Below, piece after piece: positions 18,980 to 27,844 of a stretch of DNA of 64,000 bases. Below the pieces are notes generated by a model. That model searched no databases and was not told the origin of the DNA. It saw only the letters and a list, made by a program, of their open reading frames with translations. Every line of letters starts with the position of its first letter. The stretch's first letter is position 1. Source of the DNA: Sutcliffiella cohnii (lineage in GTDB: Bacteria > Bacillota > Bacilli > Bacillales > Bacillaceae_I); the NCBI RefSeq assembly GCF_002250055.1, contig NZ_CP018866.1, positions 3,774,501 through 3,838,500 on the forward strand. Reading direction: 5' to 3'. The position numbers were made by a program, and so were the translations under genes.

Positions 18980-19741
18980 TTATTTTTGAAATTCTAATAG
19001 TGAAGTAAATCCAGCACGAGACCAAAGCCATAATGGAGTATGGACATCAATTGGTGCTAATCCTGTTCCTTTAAGTACAGTCTCCCAAGCGTTTGCTACA
19101 ACTTTTCTATCAGCTGCTCCACCATTTAATACTTCTTCTGAACATAAACCTAATTTAACCGTAGCCTTCAAGATGTGAGTATCTGGTGCTATTGTGATAA
19201 GTTCACGAGAACTCCAAGAAATATTGGTGTAACTTTCCAAGACATAAAGCCAGTAATTAAAAATTTTAGGTCCAGATAAATAAGGGAAATCTGCTTTTCG
19301 AGTACCTTGCATAAATTCTTTTAAAGGAAAAATATCAAATTGAACAGATTCAATAAGACCTTGAACGTCCCCTTTTTCTGAAGAATTCATGATTCCTCTT
19401 GCTACTCGTTGCCAAATTTCCGGATGCCGGTTAGGTTGTAATCCTACACGATGCAGAAGTAATGCCTCTCGTAAAATATCTATATCACAATTAGCTACAA
19501 CCTTCGTGTTGAAAATCCACTTTGTTTCGTCATCTTGATATGCATTTAAAACTGCTTCCCACAATTTATAAGAATTTCTTTGATAGTTTAAAGCCATAGC
19601 CAATGTTAAAACATCCATTATATCATCTTCATTAACAACACCAATTAGAACATCTTCTGGCATTACTTCTCCTCCAAGCAATCCCTCAGAGTGCATTTTT
19701 ATCAATGATTTTATATTATTTAAAAACTCATCTTTAATCAT
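18980..19741 (-). CDS. unknown protein, possibly helix-hairpin-helix glycosylase-like
   Basis: 253 residues, soluble, start ATG with GGGGGAA upstream. The segment FPYLSGPKIFNYWLYVL (about 155-171) followed by ITIAPDTHILKATVKLGL recalls the helix-hairpin-helix and Pro/Asp loop of HhH-GPD DNA glycosylases and their queuosine-hydrolase-like relatives. The similarity is by eye only and a catalytic Lys cannot be placed with certainty. Stands alone in the island, next to the HD phosphohydrolase on the same strand. Confidence 0.5.
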   Translation of the reverse strand: MIKDEFLNNIKSLIKMHSEGLLGGEVMPEDVLIGVVNEDDIMDVLTLAMALNYQRNSYKLWEAVLNAYQDDETKWIFNTKVVANCDIDILREALLLHRVGLQPNRHPEIWQRVARGIMNSSEKGDVQGLIESVQFDIFPLKEFMQGTRKADFPYLSGPKIFNYWLYVLESYTNISWSSRELITIAPDTHILKATVKLGLCSEEVLNGGAADRKVVANAWETVLKGTGLAPIDVHTPLWLWSRAGFTSLLEFQK

Positions 19742-19781
19742 AAATTTCCCCCAATGTGTATCTTACACTTATTAAACTATA

Positions 19782-19806
19782 CTGCCACGTTACTTGAAGA
19801 AGGAAA
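19782..19806. repeat. short copy of the dispersed island repeat
   Basis: GCCACGTTACTTGAAGAAGG matches the TTACTTGAAGAA arm of the family. Confidence 0.35.
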
Positions 19807-19855
19807 AGCTATCCTTTACTATTGAAGCAGCACACTTGTTAGTAAGAAAAATATA

Positions 19856-20224
19856 TCAATGTCTATTATTTGTCTTTAAAAAATTTATTGAAATCAATCC
19901 ACCTATAAAGGCAGTAAATACGATAATAGGTGCCATAAAATACATTTTATATTGGTTCCAAGGTGTTATATTGGCGACAATGATTGTAACAAATAGAACA
20001 ATAGCACATGTAAATAATTGTTGTTTTAAATTCAACTTTTTACCAGTAAATAAGATTTGTTTTATTTTTAACTTCTTACCCAAAATTAAAATCACCTTCT
20101 CCCAAGATTCAGCGAAAATCATAATCTTATGTAAGTATCCTGCTCCGTTAGGCGAAGTATAATTCCATAATATTACAAATACCCCTACTAGAATCATACC
20201 AGATGATAACGAATTATTGTTCAT
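19856..20224 (-). CDS. small multi-pass membrane protein, unknown
   Basis: 122 residues with likely membrane helices at about 7-24 (GMILVGVFVILW), 68-85 (FTCAIVLFVTIIVAN) and 92-112 (MYFMAPIIVFTAFIGGLISI), and a basic central loop. No clear ribosome site at the ATG, which lowers confidence. No family recognised. Located just past the truncated end of tnsC. Confidence 0.5.
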   Translation of the reverse strand: MNNNSLSSGMILVGVFVILWNYTSPNGAGYLHKIMIFAESWEKVILILGKKLKIKQILFTGKKLNLKQQLFTCAIVLFVTIIVANITPWNQYKMYFMAPIIVFTAFIGGLISINFLKTNNRH

Positions 20225-20464
20225 ATTTTTATAATTTTAAAAATAGTTGCTGCGCAATATGTAGTCTACTACGTAATAAAATAGTTCCTCCGCAATCTGG
20301 CCCTTATGTTGAATAAGCGCAACTTTAGTGTTTATACAGTTTGGTTTTGGGAAATCATTCAAAAATATTTATAAGCATACTGCCATAACATACATTAATT
20401 TAATGCCAGAAACAGCTTTACCGCTTTTTAACCAAATCATAACCCAAACCAATTGCAGTGGTTT
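20225..20464. repeat. short gene-free gap with a repeat copy
   Basis: Contains CTCCGCAATCTGGCCC and TATGTTGAATAAGCGCAACT near 20285-20320, a diverged copy of the dispersed repeat. The gap marks where the remainder of tnsC should be. Confidence 0.35.
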
Positions 20465-20944
20465 TTAAAAAACTCTCTCTAGAGATTGTCTCAGTTCTGG
20501 TGAAGTGTTACTGTCAAAAGGACTAATTCTTTTGGATTTTTTTTTGTTCATCAAATCATTAAGGTTAACTTTGTGATCCACCATCTCTTCGCTCATTGCT
20601 AATAATACTCTTTTATAAAAGTCCTTCCAGTTAAATTTTCTACTATCAGGATTAGGTAACTCCATCCCAGAAACAGGAATAATGGATTGGTTTTGAGACA
20701 TTTCTTTATGCATTTCTTCATTTATCTCATCTATTATCTCAAGTAGCATTCTTGATTTGCCAATTCTTGATGGACCGATCACCATTATAATGTTATAATT
20801 TTGCTCTTTTATTTCTTTTATCACCTCATTTTTCACTTTCATGAAATTGGGATGCGCTAAGGTATACTCTTGAAAAAATTTTAATTTTTCATCATTAGAA
20901 GCATATAACAATTCTAAATCGAACAGTCTTTCATCTTTACTCAT
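20465..20944 (-). pseudogene. tnsC: truncated TnsC-like AAA+ ATPase of a Tn7-like transposon
   Basis: Starts at ATG 20944, whose ATGAGTAA overlaps the tnsAB stop, with GGGAGGG upstream. Walker A (VIGPSRIGKSRM) is present at about residues 66-77. The protein ends after RQSLERVF at 159 residues, before the Walker B block; full TnsC proteins are about three times longer. The sequence beyond shows no continuation. As TnsC links the target selector to the transposase, the element is probably stranded. Confidence 0.85.
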
Positions 20945-23576
20945 CTCCAACCCTCCCAAAGAGTAACAAATCTGTATCGTCAGTTTCATCCCTTTCAAAT
21001 TCTAGTTCTAATTCATTTCCATTGGTTTCAACAGACGGCTTAACTTCTTCTAAATGAGACTCTAGAACCTTAGCCCTATTGCTTATTTTTTCTTCCCACA
21101 GCGATTTTTCGATTTCTTCTGTTTCGAAGATGAAATCTGCAATCATTTTATCCGTAACTTGGTTGCCTTTTTCATGTTGTTTTCTCTTCTCAAGTAACTC
21201 TTCAGTTATTTGCTTAAGCTCCTTCTCTGTTTTACCTTTTATAAACGCATAATAGCTCGAGTAGCACTTCAACCAACGCTTATTCACAAAAGCATAAGCA
21301 ACACCTATATTAAATGGGTCGTAACGAACTTCGACCTTTTTATTTTCAACTCTTGGGTCCTTTAATTCTTCACAAAAATAATAGAAATAGTTTAACTTAA
21401 ACCCTTTTCCAGGATACACCTTTCTTTCTGGTCTATCAGGATTAGGAAGTGTCATAAGAACAAAATCCTCATTATAAGGAATATATGTATCTGGCCGTTT
21501 TCCAGTCTTAGCAAGCGACTCATTAAATATATTTTTTGGTGTATCAAATAGCGCTGGATGCTCTTTATTGTCATAGATCTCATCAATCCATTTTTCTAAT
21601 CGCTCTACTAGCAATTCCATTGTCCAAACTGCATAGTATTCTGGATTAACAGCTTTTGTAACTTGACGAACATTTTTCATTATCTGTGTATTTCCCTGTA
21701 GGTTATGAAAGAAGAGTTTATTTGCAATCCCAAACAAACGCTCTATCACGCTCCCATATCGTGCTTTAGCAGCAGGTCTTACCTTCTTGATAACTTCATA
21801 TCTCATTAAGAGAGAATCAAAATAAATACTTTGGAAATCTTTCCCCCCATCGACTACTACCAACTGTGGCAACCTTTTATGTTTCCTAACACATTCTCTG
21901 ATAATCATCATTTCGTTTTTTTTACTAGGTGAATCAAACGACAAGTAGAAAGCCAGTATTCTTCTTGAAAATGCATCAATAAGAAAAGTGCACCACGGCT
22001 TTTTTGTTTTTCCATTTCCTATATCAAGCCTTAGATCAACTTGAGTATGGTCAATATGAGCTATTTCTAATGCTCTATCCCCATGCTTTGGTGTGGTCTC
22101 ATCTATAACCCAATGGAACTCTTCGTACTCATATGCTGCTCTACTTCCCTCTCTCTTCTTTTTGCGTTCATAGAGGCTTCGACGATTAATTTCCTTGCAA
22201 AAAGTTTGGTATGTTGCTGGGGTTCTAATACCATTCTCTTTGCAACGATTTTTATATTCTTGATGTACAATTTTTGCCGTTTTTAATTTTATTGTTTCAT
22301 AACTTTCATCAATTACTTTATTCATTAGTTCGATTGAATTATCTGGGATTTTCCTTTTATGATTTCCTCTACCTTTGTTATTGGGTATTAACCCCAAAAA
22401 TCCGTTTCCATAGAGTTCTTTGGCTAGGTTAAAATCCCGTTTCCAGTTTCGAATAGTTCTATCCGTTTCTTTAAGGTCTTTTATGTTTTCCCCACGTTCT
22501 AGCTTTTTAAGAATTTCATACCTTCTGTTGGCTATTTCATAATCTTCTTCAGTCGCAGTTTCAATTATCTCTTTAACTTTTGGTTCATCCATTGTATTTA
22601 TATTGTCTATTCCAACTATGTACCCTTCAGATATATAAGTTTCAAAAACATCACGAGGAATAGAGTTATGCTCGCCTAGTTCAGAGGCTAAGAAGATTGT
22701 TTTATGATCATGATTAATTATTTTCCAGAGTGTTTCTCCCCACATTATCATCGATCCGTTTGATACCGTAATCTTTTGTGTTTTCTTTTGCTTTGCTTGT
22801 TCCCTAATATTGATATAGCTTTTATTTTGCTCTTTTGATAAATAAACCTTAACAGTCTCTAGTTCAATCAATAACGAATCAAATAGGTCAACATATATTA
22901 GGCCGATTGCAATTAAGGTATTGACATGATCTATTGTAAACTCATTACCAGCCAAATCATTTAGTGCCTGCAAGGTAATTCCAGGACATGACATAATTGT
23001 CTGTCTAATTTCTGTCACACATAATAGGTCTGGTTCCTTACCTTTTAGGTAATCCTTCAGATAGACTAAGTTTCTTTGAAGTCTCGGATTTAAATCTTTG
23101 GAAGATACCACAAAAAAGCTTAAGCCTAATTTTCCGCAATATTCTTCACCTGGCGTATAATGCCATGTTCTTTCTTTATCCATATAATACTTGGGGTTCT
23201 GTTTCTGTGAGAGCTTTATTAGCTCCTCCTCTGTCTTGCATTCGATCCAATAAGCCTTATCCTTTTCAATAACAAAATAATCCGGAGTCCTCCATCCCAC
23301 CTTGTTTAATTTTAAGCTTGGTGGTTGATCATAAAATTCCAACACATTTTCATCAAACTCTAACATATAAACTGTTGGTAATTCGACGTGAGAGCTTTCA
23401 TATTGAATTGAAACTCCCATTTTTTTGCTTGGAAAAATACCAGAAGAATTTTTTGCTCCACCCCCGACGCGTCTAGAGGGATCGGAACTTCTTATTATTT
23501 GAATCTCTTCTATAGCTTCCTTTGACAAATTCAATTTTTCAGCCCACTGTTTAAATTCCTCAGATTTCATAGACAA
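20937..23576 (-). CDS. tnsAB: fused TnsA-TnsB transposase of a Tn7-like element
   Basis: 879 residues from TTG at 23576, with AAAGGGGA upstream (an ATG two codons later is the alternative). Residues about 50-180 form a TnsA-type PD-(D/E)XK nuclease: RTPDYFVIE supplies the Asp and WIECKTEEEL the E-x-K. After a winged-helix region comes a TnsB DDE core: Asp in IAHIDHTQVD, Asp in LVVVDGGKDF and Glu in YGSVIERLFG, then a Mu-type C-terminal domain. All catalytic residues seem intact. TnsA cuts 5' ends and TnsB joins 3' ends; fusion of the two occurs in several Tn7-like lineages. Confidence 0.9.
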   Translation of the reverse strand: MSMKSEEFKQWAEKLNLSKEAIEEIQIIRSSDPSRRVGGGAKNSSGIFPSKKMGVSIQYESSHVELPTVYMLEFDENVLEFYDQPPSLKLNKVGWRTPDYFVIEKDKAYWIECKTEEELIKLSQKQNPKYYMDKERTWHYTPGEEYCGKLGLSFFVVSSKDLNPRLQRNLVYLKDYLKGKEPDLLCVTEIRQTIMSCPGITLQALNDLAGNEFTIDHVNTLIAIGLIYVDLFDSLLIELETVKVYLSKEQNKSYINIREQAKQKKTQKITVSNGSMIMWGETLWKIINHDHKTIFLASELGEHNSIPRDVFETYISEGYIVGIDNINTMDEPKVKEIIETATEEDYEIANRRYEILKKLERGENIKDLKETDRTIRNWKRDFNLAKELYGNGFLGLIPNNKGRGNHKRKIPDNSIELMNKVIDESYETIKLKTAKIVHQEYKNRCKENGIRTPATYQTFCKEINRRSLYERKKKREGSRAAYEYEEFHWVIDETTPKHGDRALEIAHIDHTQVDLRLDIGNGKTKKPWCTFLIDAFSRRILAFYLSFDSPSKKNEMMIIRECVRKHKRLPQLVVVDGGKDFQSIYFDSLLMRYEVIKKVRPAAKARYGSVIERLFGIANKLFFHNLQGNTQIMKNVRQVTKAVNPEYYAVWTMELLVERLEKWIDEIYDNKEHPALFDTPKNIFNESLAKTGKRPDTYIPYNEDFVLMTLPNPDRPERKVYPGKGFKLNYFYYFCEELKDPRVENKKVEVRYDPFNIGVAYAFVNKRWLKCYSSYYAFIKGKTEKELKQITEELLEKRKQHEKGNQVTDKMIADFIFETEEIEKSLWEEKISNRAKVLESHLEEVKPSVETNGNELELEFERDETDDTDLLLFGRVGDE

Positions 23577-24203
23577 ATCTATCCCCTTTCTTTAACTGTA
23601 TATTCCCTTTCTATAAAGCTAATCAGCTCCTTCATTAGCACACATTTGTTCATGTAAATTAAGTACTTCCTATTTATTCCGCACACAAATGATAGATTTT
23701 TTTGACATCCTTACAAACCTATTAGCTTTACTCACTTATTTTCAATGTATATATAAGCGATTCATATATCTTCGGGATCATATTTTACAGGTACTTGTTG
23801 CTTTACCAGAGTTTCAAGTTGTTCTGACCAGTAATATTTACCAACATAAATTTTTTTTCATCAGCGCAAAATATTTCATTTTTATCATCTAAAGCATTGA
23901 TTTCCCCTTTAAAATCAACGAATTTCTTCATTTTGTATAAAATGAAATTTATTTCATGAAATTTTCACAAAAGAAAACTCCCCCTTATTTATAAGGAGGA
24001 GTTTAAAAAGCGATATGTAATTGATGAATTAGATTAACAATACATTTTCATCACCACTGTATATTTTTTTATTTTCACATAATTCAATCCACTTTATATA
24101 ACCAAAATTTTTTTATATGTATACTCCGCAAATTCAAAATGGAGTTTTAAAAATTATATACTAAATATTTTAAAAAATCAACTTTTTTTACTGAAAGTAG
24201 TAA
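23577..24203. other. gap between tnsAB and tniQ with a bidirectional terminator
   Basis: About 630 AT-rich bases with no convincing gene. The only clear structure is the hairpin at 23978-24005. TnsB-binding repeats were looked for by eye and not found. Confidence 0.4.
23978..24005. terminator. terminator-like hairpin after tniQ
   Basis: AACTCCCCCTTA and TAAGGAGGAGTT form a stem flanked by A and T runs, between tniQ and tnsAB. Confidence 0.65.
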
Positions 24204-25529
24204 TTAAGTAACCTTATGTTTCATTAATAAATTCTGCCAATGTTTTTGCAAAACCCTTTCTTTCAATACACCTGGCTTGTTCATGTGAAACTCCATTTTT
24301 CCGCCGCTTGGATAAATTCCATGCTGATGCAAATTTATAAAAGTTTCCTCCAACAGTTCTTTTAATTTGACTATTCTTTGATGTTTTTTCTCCTCAATGT
24401 ATTGCTTATATTGTTTAGATATTTGAATACAAAGACCACGAAAGTTTCTATAGAGTGTTCTTTTATTAACCCCAACTTTCTTTGCCGCTGCGGCCATTGA
24501 AATTGGCTCTTTATTTTTTATTATTTCTTTTAATTTGAATTCAATTATTTGTTTATTTATATTGCTTCTCTCAGTTTTCTCTTGTTGTTTATTTTTTATT
24601 ATTTGAGATTTAATTACTTTAATATTGTTAATATCTTTTAAACCGAATAATAACTCTTCTAAATCAATGTTTAAACGATAAGATATGTAAATTTGATTGA
24701 TTAATGTTGGTGTTTTGTCTCCTTTTAACCACCCGCATACCGTACTTTTACCATACTTGAATGTTTTACTAAACTTATTTTGGTTCCCTTCAAACACTTC
24801 TTGATTAATAAGATTTAGGTTTCTCACTAGCTTTAGGCTTTCACTTGAAAGCCCTCTTTCTCTATAGGTTAACAATGAGCTAATGCACTTTGTTACATAG
24901 TTTTGCCATTCTATGTTCTCATTTTCACATTCCAGTGATACAGAACAATCATCCAATTCCTCAAAACAATTTTGACACAAACCTACTATTGATTGTCTTC
25001 TAAGAATGTCTTGAGTATTATCACAAGCAGAACAGGTTTTAGAAAGGTAACAACTATGAACAAGACATATTTTTATAGGCTCAAGGTACCAAATTAAAGG
25101 ATAGTAAATTGACTTTCCATTCTCCTTCCATTCTCTTATACAGTGTGGGCACCATGATAATGTATTTTTAAATAAACCCCTTAAAGGAATAATCCCCCTA
25201 CAGTTTAATAGTGTAAGACTCGCTAAATCACTTCTACTTGTTAATTTTTCAATAACGCTAACTACATCTGAAGAGTTTTCCATATAACCGTTTAATGTTT
25301 TTGCTCCTTCATAAAAACGATTACCACCATAGTTACTACTTAAATGGAGATACTCTTTATCTAAGTTGGGAATTACTAATTTATTCACGATTTGTCCAAC
25401 TGAGTTATTATGTTCTGCTGCTATTCTAGTTAGATAGCTCGTCAAGCTTTCTATCATCTCAGTCCCTAACCCTAGTGGTGTTAAGTTGTATAAGATACTT
25501 CTTTGATTGTAGGTTAATTTGTTGTGCAT
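24204..25529 (-). CDS. tniQ: TniQ/TnsD-family target-site selection protein
   Basis: 441 residues, ATG at 25529 with GAGGTGAG upstream. The N-terminus (GTEMIESLTSYLTRIAAEH) is the TniQ signature. Zinc ligands of the family are visible: WCPHCIREW, HSCYLSKTCSACD and LCQNCFEELDDC. The C-terminal half carries helix-turn-helix-like segments (AAAKKVGVNKRTLYRNF) expected for a DNA-reading TnsD-like selector. It would guide TnsC and TnsAB to a fixed site. It is transcribed away from ssrA; the nearness to the ssrA 3' end makes that gene a candidate target, but this is inference. Confidence 0.88.
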   Translation of the reverse strand: MHNKLTYNQRSILYNLTPLGLGTEMIESLTSYLTRIAAEHNNSVGQIVNKLVIPNLDKEYLHLSSNYGGNRFYEGAKTLNGYMENSSDVVSVIEKLTSRSDLASLTLLNCRGIIPLRGLFKNTLSWCPHCIREWKENGKSIYYPLIWYLEPIKICLVHSCYLSKTCSACDNTQDILRRQSIVGLCQNCFEELDDCSVSLECENENIEWQNYVTKCISSLLTYRERGLSSESLKLVRNLNLINQEVFEGNQNKFSKTFKYGKSTVCGWLKGDKTPTLINQIYISYRLNIDLEELLFGLKDINNIKVIKSQIIKNKQQEKTERSNINKQIIEFKLKEIIKNKEPISMAAAAKKVGVNKRTLYRNFRGLCIQISKQYKQYIEEKKHQRIVKLKELLEETFINLHQHGIYPSGGKMEFHMNKPGVLKERVLQKHWQNLLMKHKVT

Positions 25530-25589
25530 TGGAACTCACCTCGTGGTGAATATTGTTCCGCATACCTTGAAAATTATACTAAGTTAACA

Positions 25590-25642
25590 GAAAAAAGCTC
25601 ACATTTATTCCATGATAAGGGTAAATGCGAGTGCTTTTTACT
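25590..25642. terminator. terminator-like inverted repeat upstream of tniQ
   Basis: AAAAAGCTCACATTTA and TAAATGCGAGTGCTTTTT pair with two mismatches around a 14-base loop. It separates the Gabija genes from tniQ transcription. Confidence 0.6.
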
Positions 25643-25801
25643 TGTGTAAAATTAACTTATCTAATACTCTATTTTTTTACTAATAACTGCTCAAATGGCA
25701 TTATTCGACCTTAATCAATTAAAAGTTGTTAATTTACGAATGGAACATTTGAATAATTCAAAATCTCTTGTGATTTCAAATTACATTTTTGGATTCCTGT
25801 A

Positions 25802-26016
25802 TTATACAATAGCTTCGGACTCAAACAAGCTATCTAAAGCATGGTTATCCAATACTCCCTTTTTAATAATTGCATCATATATTGGTGTATACTCAGGAAT
25901 GTGCTCCTCAAAAACTAATCCGAATTTTTTTATTTTCCATTCTTAAAAATACTTGTAAGTCTATCTCTTAGTGCTCGATCCTCGATTTGCTTAATTAGAT
26001 CATTTATTGCAGCCAT
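25802..26016 (-). pseudogene. N-terminal remnant of a DNA methyltransferase
   Basis: A good AGGAGG and ATG at 26016 start MAAINDLIKQIEDRALRDRL, broken by a stop at 25930. One frame over it continues KKFGLVFEEHIPEYTP then IYDAIIKKGVLD and ends at 25802. The LVFEEHxPEYTPxYD phrase opens many site-specific (type III-like) DNA methyltransferases. The catalytic domain is gone. A remnant of a restriction-modification or related locus beside Gabija. Confidence 0.65.
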
Positions 26017-26074
26017 TCCTAGCCTCCTAGTTACTTATGAAACTTGTTTAAAAAGATTAAATGATGGTAGAACT

Positions 26075-27844
26075 TTATAGTTTATTTAATGACAAGTTTG
26101 GCAGTGATAACATACAACTTGACTTTTTTGTATATCCAAAACGGTTAAAGTCGACGTTGGAAAATAAATACACATCTTTTTTTGCTCTTGTGATTCCAAC
26201 ATAAAATAAGCTGATTTCTTCTACAAATCTACTTTTCAATCCACTTAAGAAATTAAACTTACAGGCATCTGGATAAACAGTTCTACCTTCTCGTCTACCG
26301 CACTCTGTACATATACTTCTGCTTGAAGGAAAAGTGTAGGCTGTAATTTCTGGCATATATACATAATCCCATTCAAGTCCCTTTGAACCATGTAAAGTAG
26401 TAACAATTATACTTTCTTCAACTTCATTCATAATGTGTTTCAAACTATTACTTCCTAGAACAAACACTACTTTTTTGTATTGTTCACTTCTACTTAATCT
26501 TTTATTTTTTATACTTTTTAAAAAAAGAGTTAGCAATCTAAATAGTGAATCAAAAATATAAATATCATCTGAGTCTATCATTATTTCATCTCGTTTATTT
26601 ACTATGCCTGAAAGAACCTTTTCAATAACACTATTTGAAACCGACTTACTATTACCACTCTCTTCTTGAAAAATTTCTGATGCTGTTTCATGAAACCTCA
26701 CGTATTCAGGGTTTTGCTCACTAAATAATCCATTAAAATAAGGTATTCCTTGGTATTCTAATTCAACAATAACGTGATTGGCTGCGTACCCTGCTCTTAC
26801 TAATACCGCCACTTTCGACTCATTCTCTGTAACCTTTTGAGTTAAGTGATTCACTATAAAGCTTGCTTCATCAGCCTGACTATCCGAAATTTTCACTTTA
26901 ACATCGGCACTTTCCTCATAACTATCAATTTCATCATAATTTTTAATAATTCCCCTGATATAATTATCTAATTTCTTCATTTCTATGTTATTTGCGAACC
27001 GATAATTTGTTTTAAATTCCATTTCTTTCATACCGTATTCTAGAGATACTTTGGAAAATAAACCAGGTATCGCACCAAGAAACCCATAGATTTTTTGAAT
27101 ATCATCTCCCATAAGAATTATCTTATTTTCACCAAATAAATTCGTAATTAATTTATATGATAAGTAATTTGTATCCTGAAATTCATCAACGATAACCATA
27201 CAATAATATTTCTGATAAAAACTTCTTATAGTTTTATTCTCAAAGATTTTATTAGCAATTAATAATAGACCATTAAAGGTAATTAATTTATTTGGGATAA
27301 CTTTATCAATTAGTATCCTATAATATTCTTCCTCTAATTTTTCTAGTTCTTTTTCTTTTACATCTTTCAAATAGGAGTCATATTCATTTAATATACCGTA
27401 TTCTTTTGATGTTAAATATTCCATTAGAACTCTAGAATTTTCGGGAATAATAGAGAATGAATGAATATGCAATAGTTCTTCTTTTAAAAGATAACCATGC
27501 TTTTGTATCAACTTAAATGCAAAATTATGATAATTAGAGACATCAAGCTTGTTATTTACATTTATTTCTTTTCTTCCTAATAACACAGGGAGCATTTCAT
27601 TAATGTCTTCTTTAATTTTTGTAGCAGCATTTACACTAAAAGTTAGTGCCAATATTTTTTTAAAATTCATAGTTTTATTTGCTAATATCTCATATGCAAT
27701 CTTACTGATCATACTTTTCGTCTTACCACATCCAGCGGGAGCAGTAACAATTATTTTTTGTTGTTCACTAAACACAAAGTCTAACTGTTCTTGGTCACTT
27801 TCGTGAATTTTTATTATTTTTTCTACAAGATCTTCTTTATTCAA
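26075..27844 (-). CDS. gajB: Gabija protein GajB, UvrD-like helicase
   Basis: 589 residues from TTG at 27844, preferred because AGGAGG lies six bases upstream; a GTG at 27859 overlaps that site. All superfamily 1 motifs are seen: Walker A APAGCGKTKS, Walker B VIVDEFQDTN, motif III LMGDDIQKIYGF, KTNYRF, motif V VTTLHGSKGLEWD and motif VI LFYVGITRAKKDVY. A Cys cluster (CTECGRREG) follows motif V. In Gabija, GajB senses DNA ends and activates the GajA nuclease against phage. It overlaps gajA by eight bases. Somewhat longer than the best-known GajB. Confidence 0.88.
   Translation of the reverse strand: MNKEDLVEKIIKIHESDQEQLDFVFSEQQKIIVTAPAGCGKTKSMISKIAYEILANKTMNFKKILALTFSVNAATKIKEDINEMLPVLLGRKEINVNNKLDVSNYHNFAFKLIQKHGYLLKEELLHIHSFSIIPENSRVLMEYLTSKEYGILNEYDSYLKDVKEKELEKLEEEYYRILIDKVIPNKLITFNGLLLIANKIFENKTIRSFYQKYYCMVIVDEFQDTNYLSYKLITNLFGENKIILMGDDIQKIYGFLGAIPGLFSKVSLEYGMKEMEFKTNYRFANNIEMKKLDNYIRGIIKNYDEIDSYEESADVKVKISDSQADEASFIVNHLTQKVTENESKVAVLVRAGYAANHVIVELEYQGIPYFNGLFSEQNPEYVRFHETASEIFQEESGNSKSVSNSVIEKVLSGIVNKRDEIMIDSDDIYIFDSLFRLLTLFLKSIKNKRLSRSEQYKKVVFVLGSNSLKHIMNEVEESIIVTTLHGSKGLEWDYVYMPEITAYTFPSSRSICTECGRREGRTVYPDACKFNFLSGLKSRFVEEISLFYVGITRAKKDVYLFSNVDFNRFGYTKKSSCMLSLPNLSLNKL

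Larger units (their letters stand above)
20465..25529 (-). mobile_element. Tn7-like transposition module (tniQ, tnsA-tnsB fusion, partial tnsC)
   Basis: Three co-directional genes encode the transposition machinery of a Tn7-like element. tniQ precedes the tnsAB fusion, whereas in Tn7 the target-selector genes come after tnsC. The element ends are not identified; the cargo probably includes the adjacent Gabija genes towards ssrA. Confidence 0.75.
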
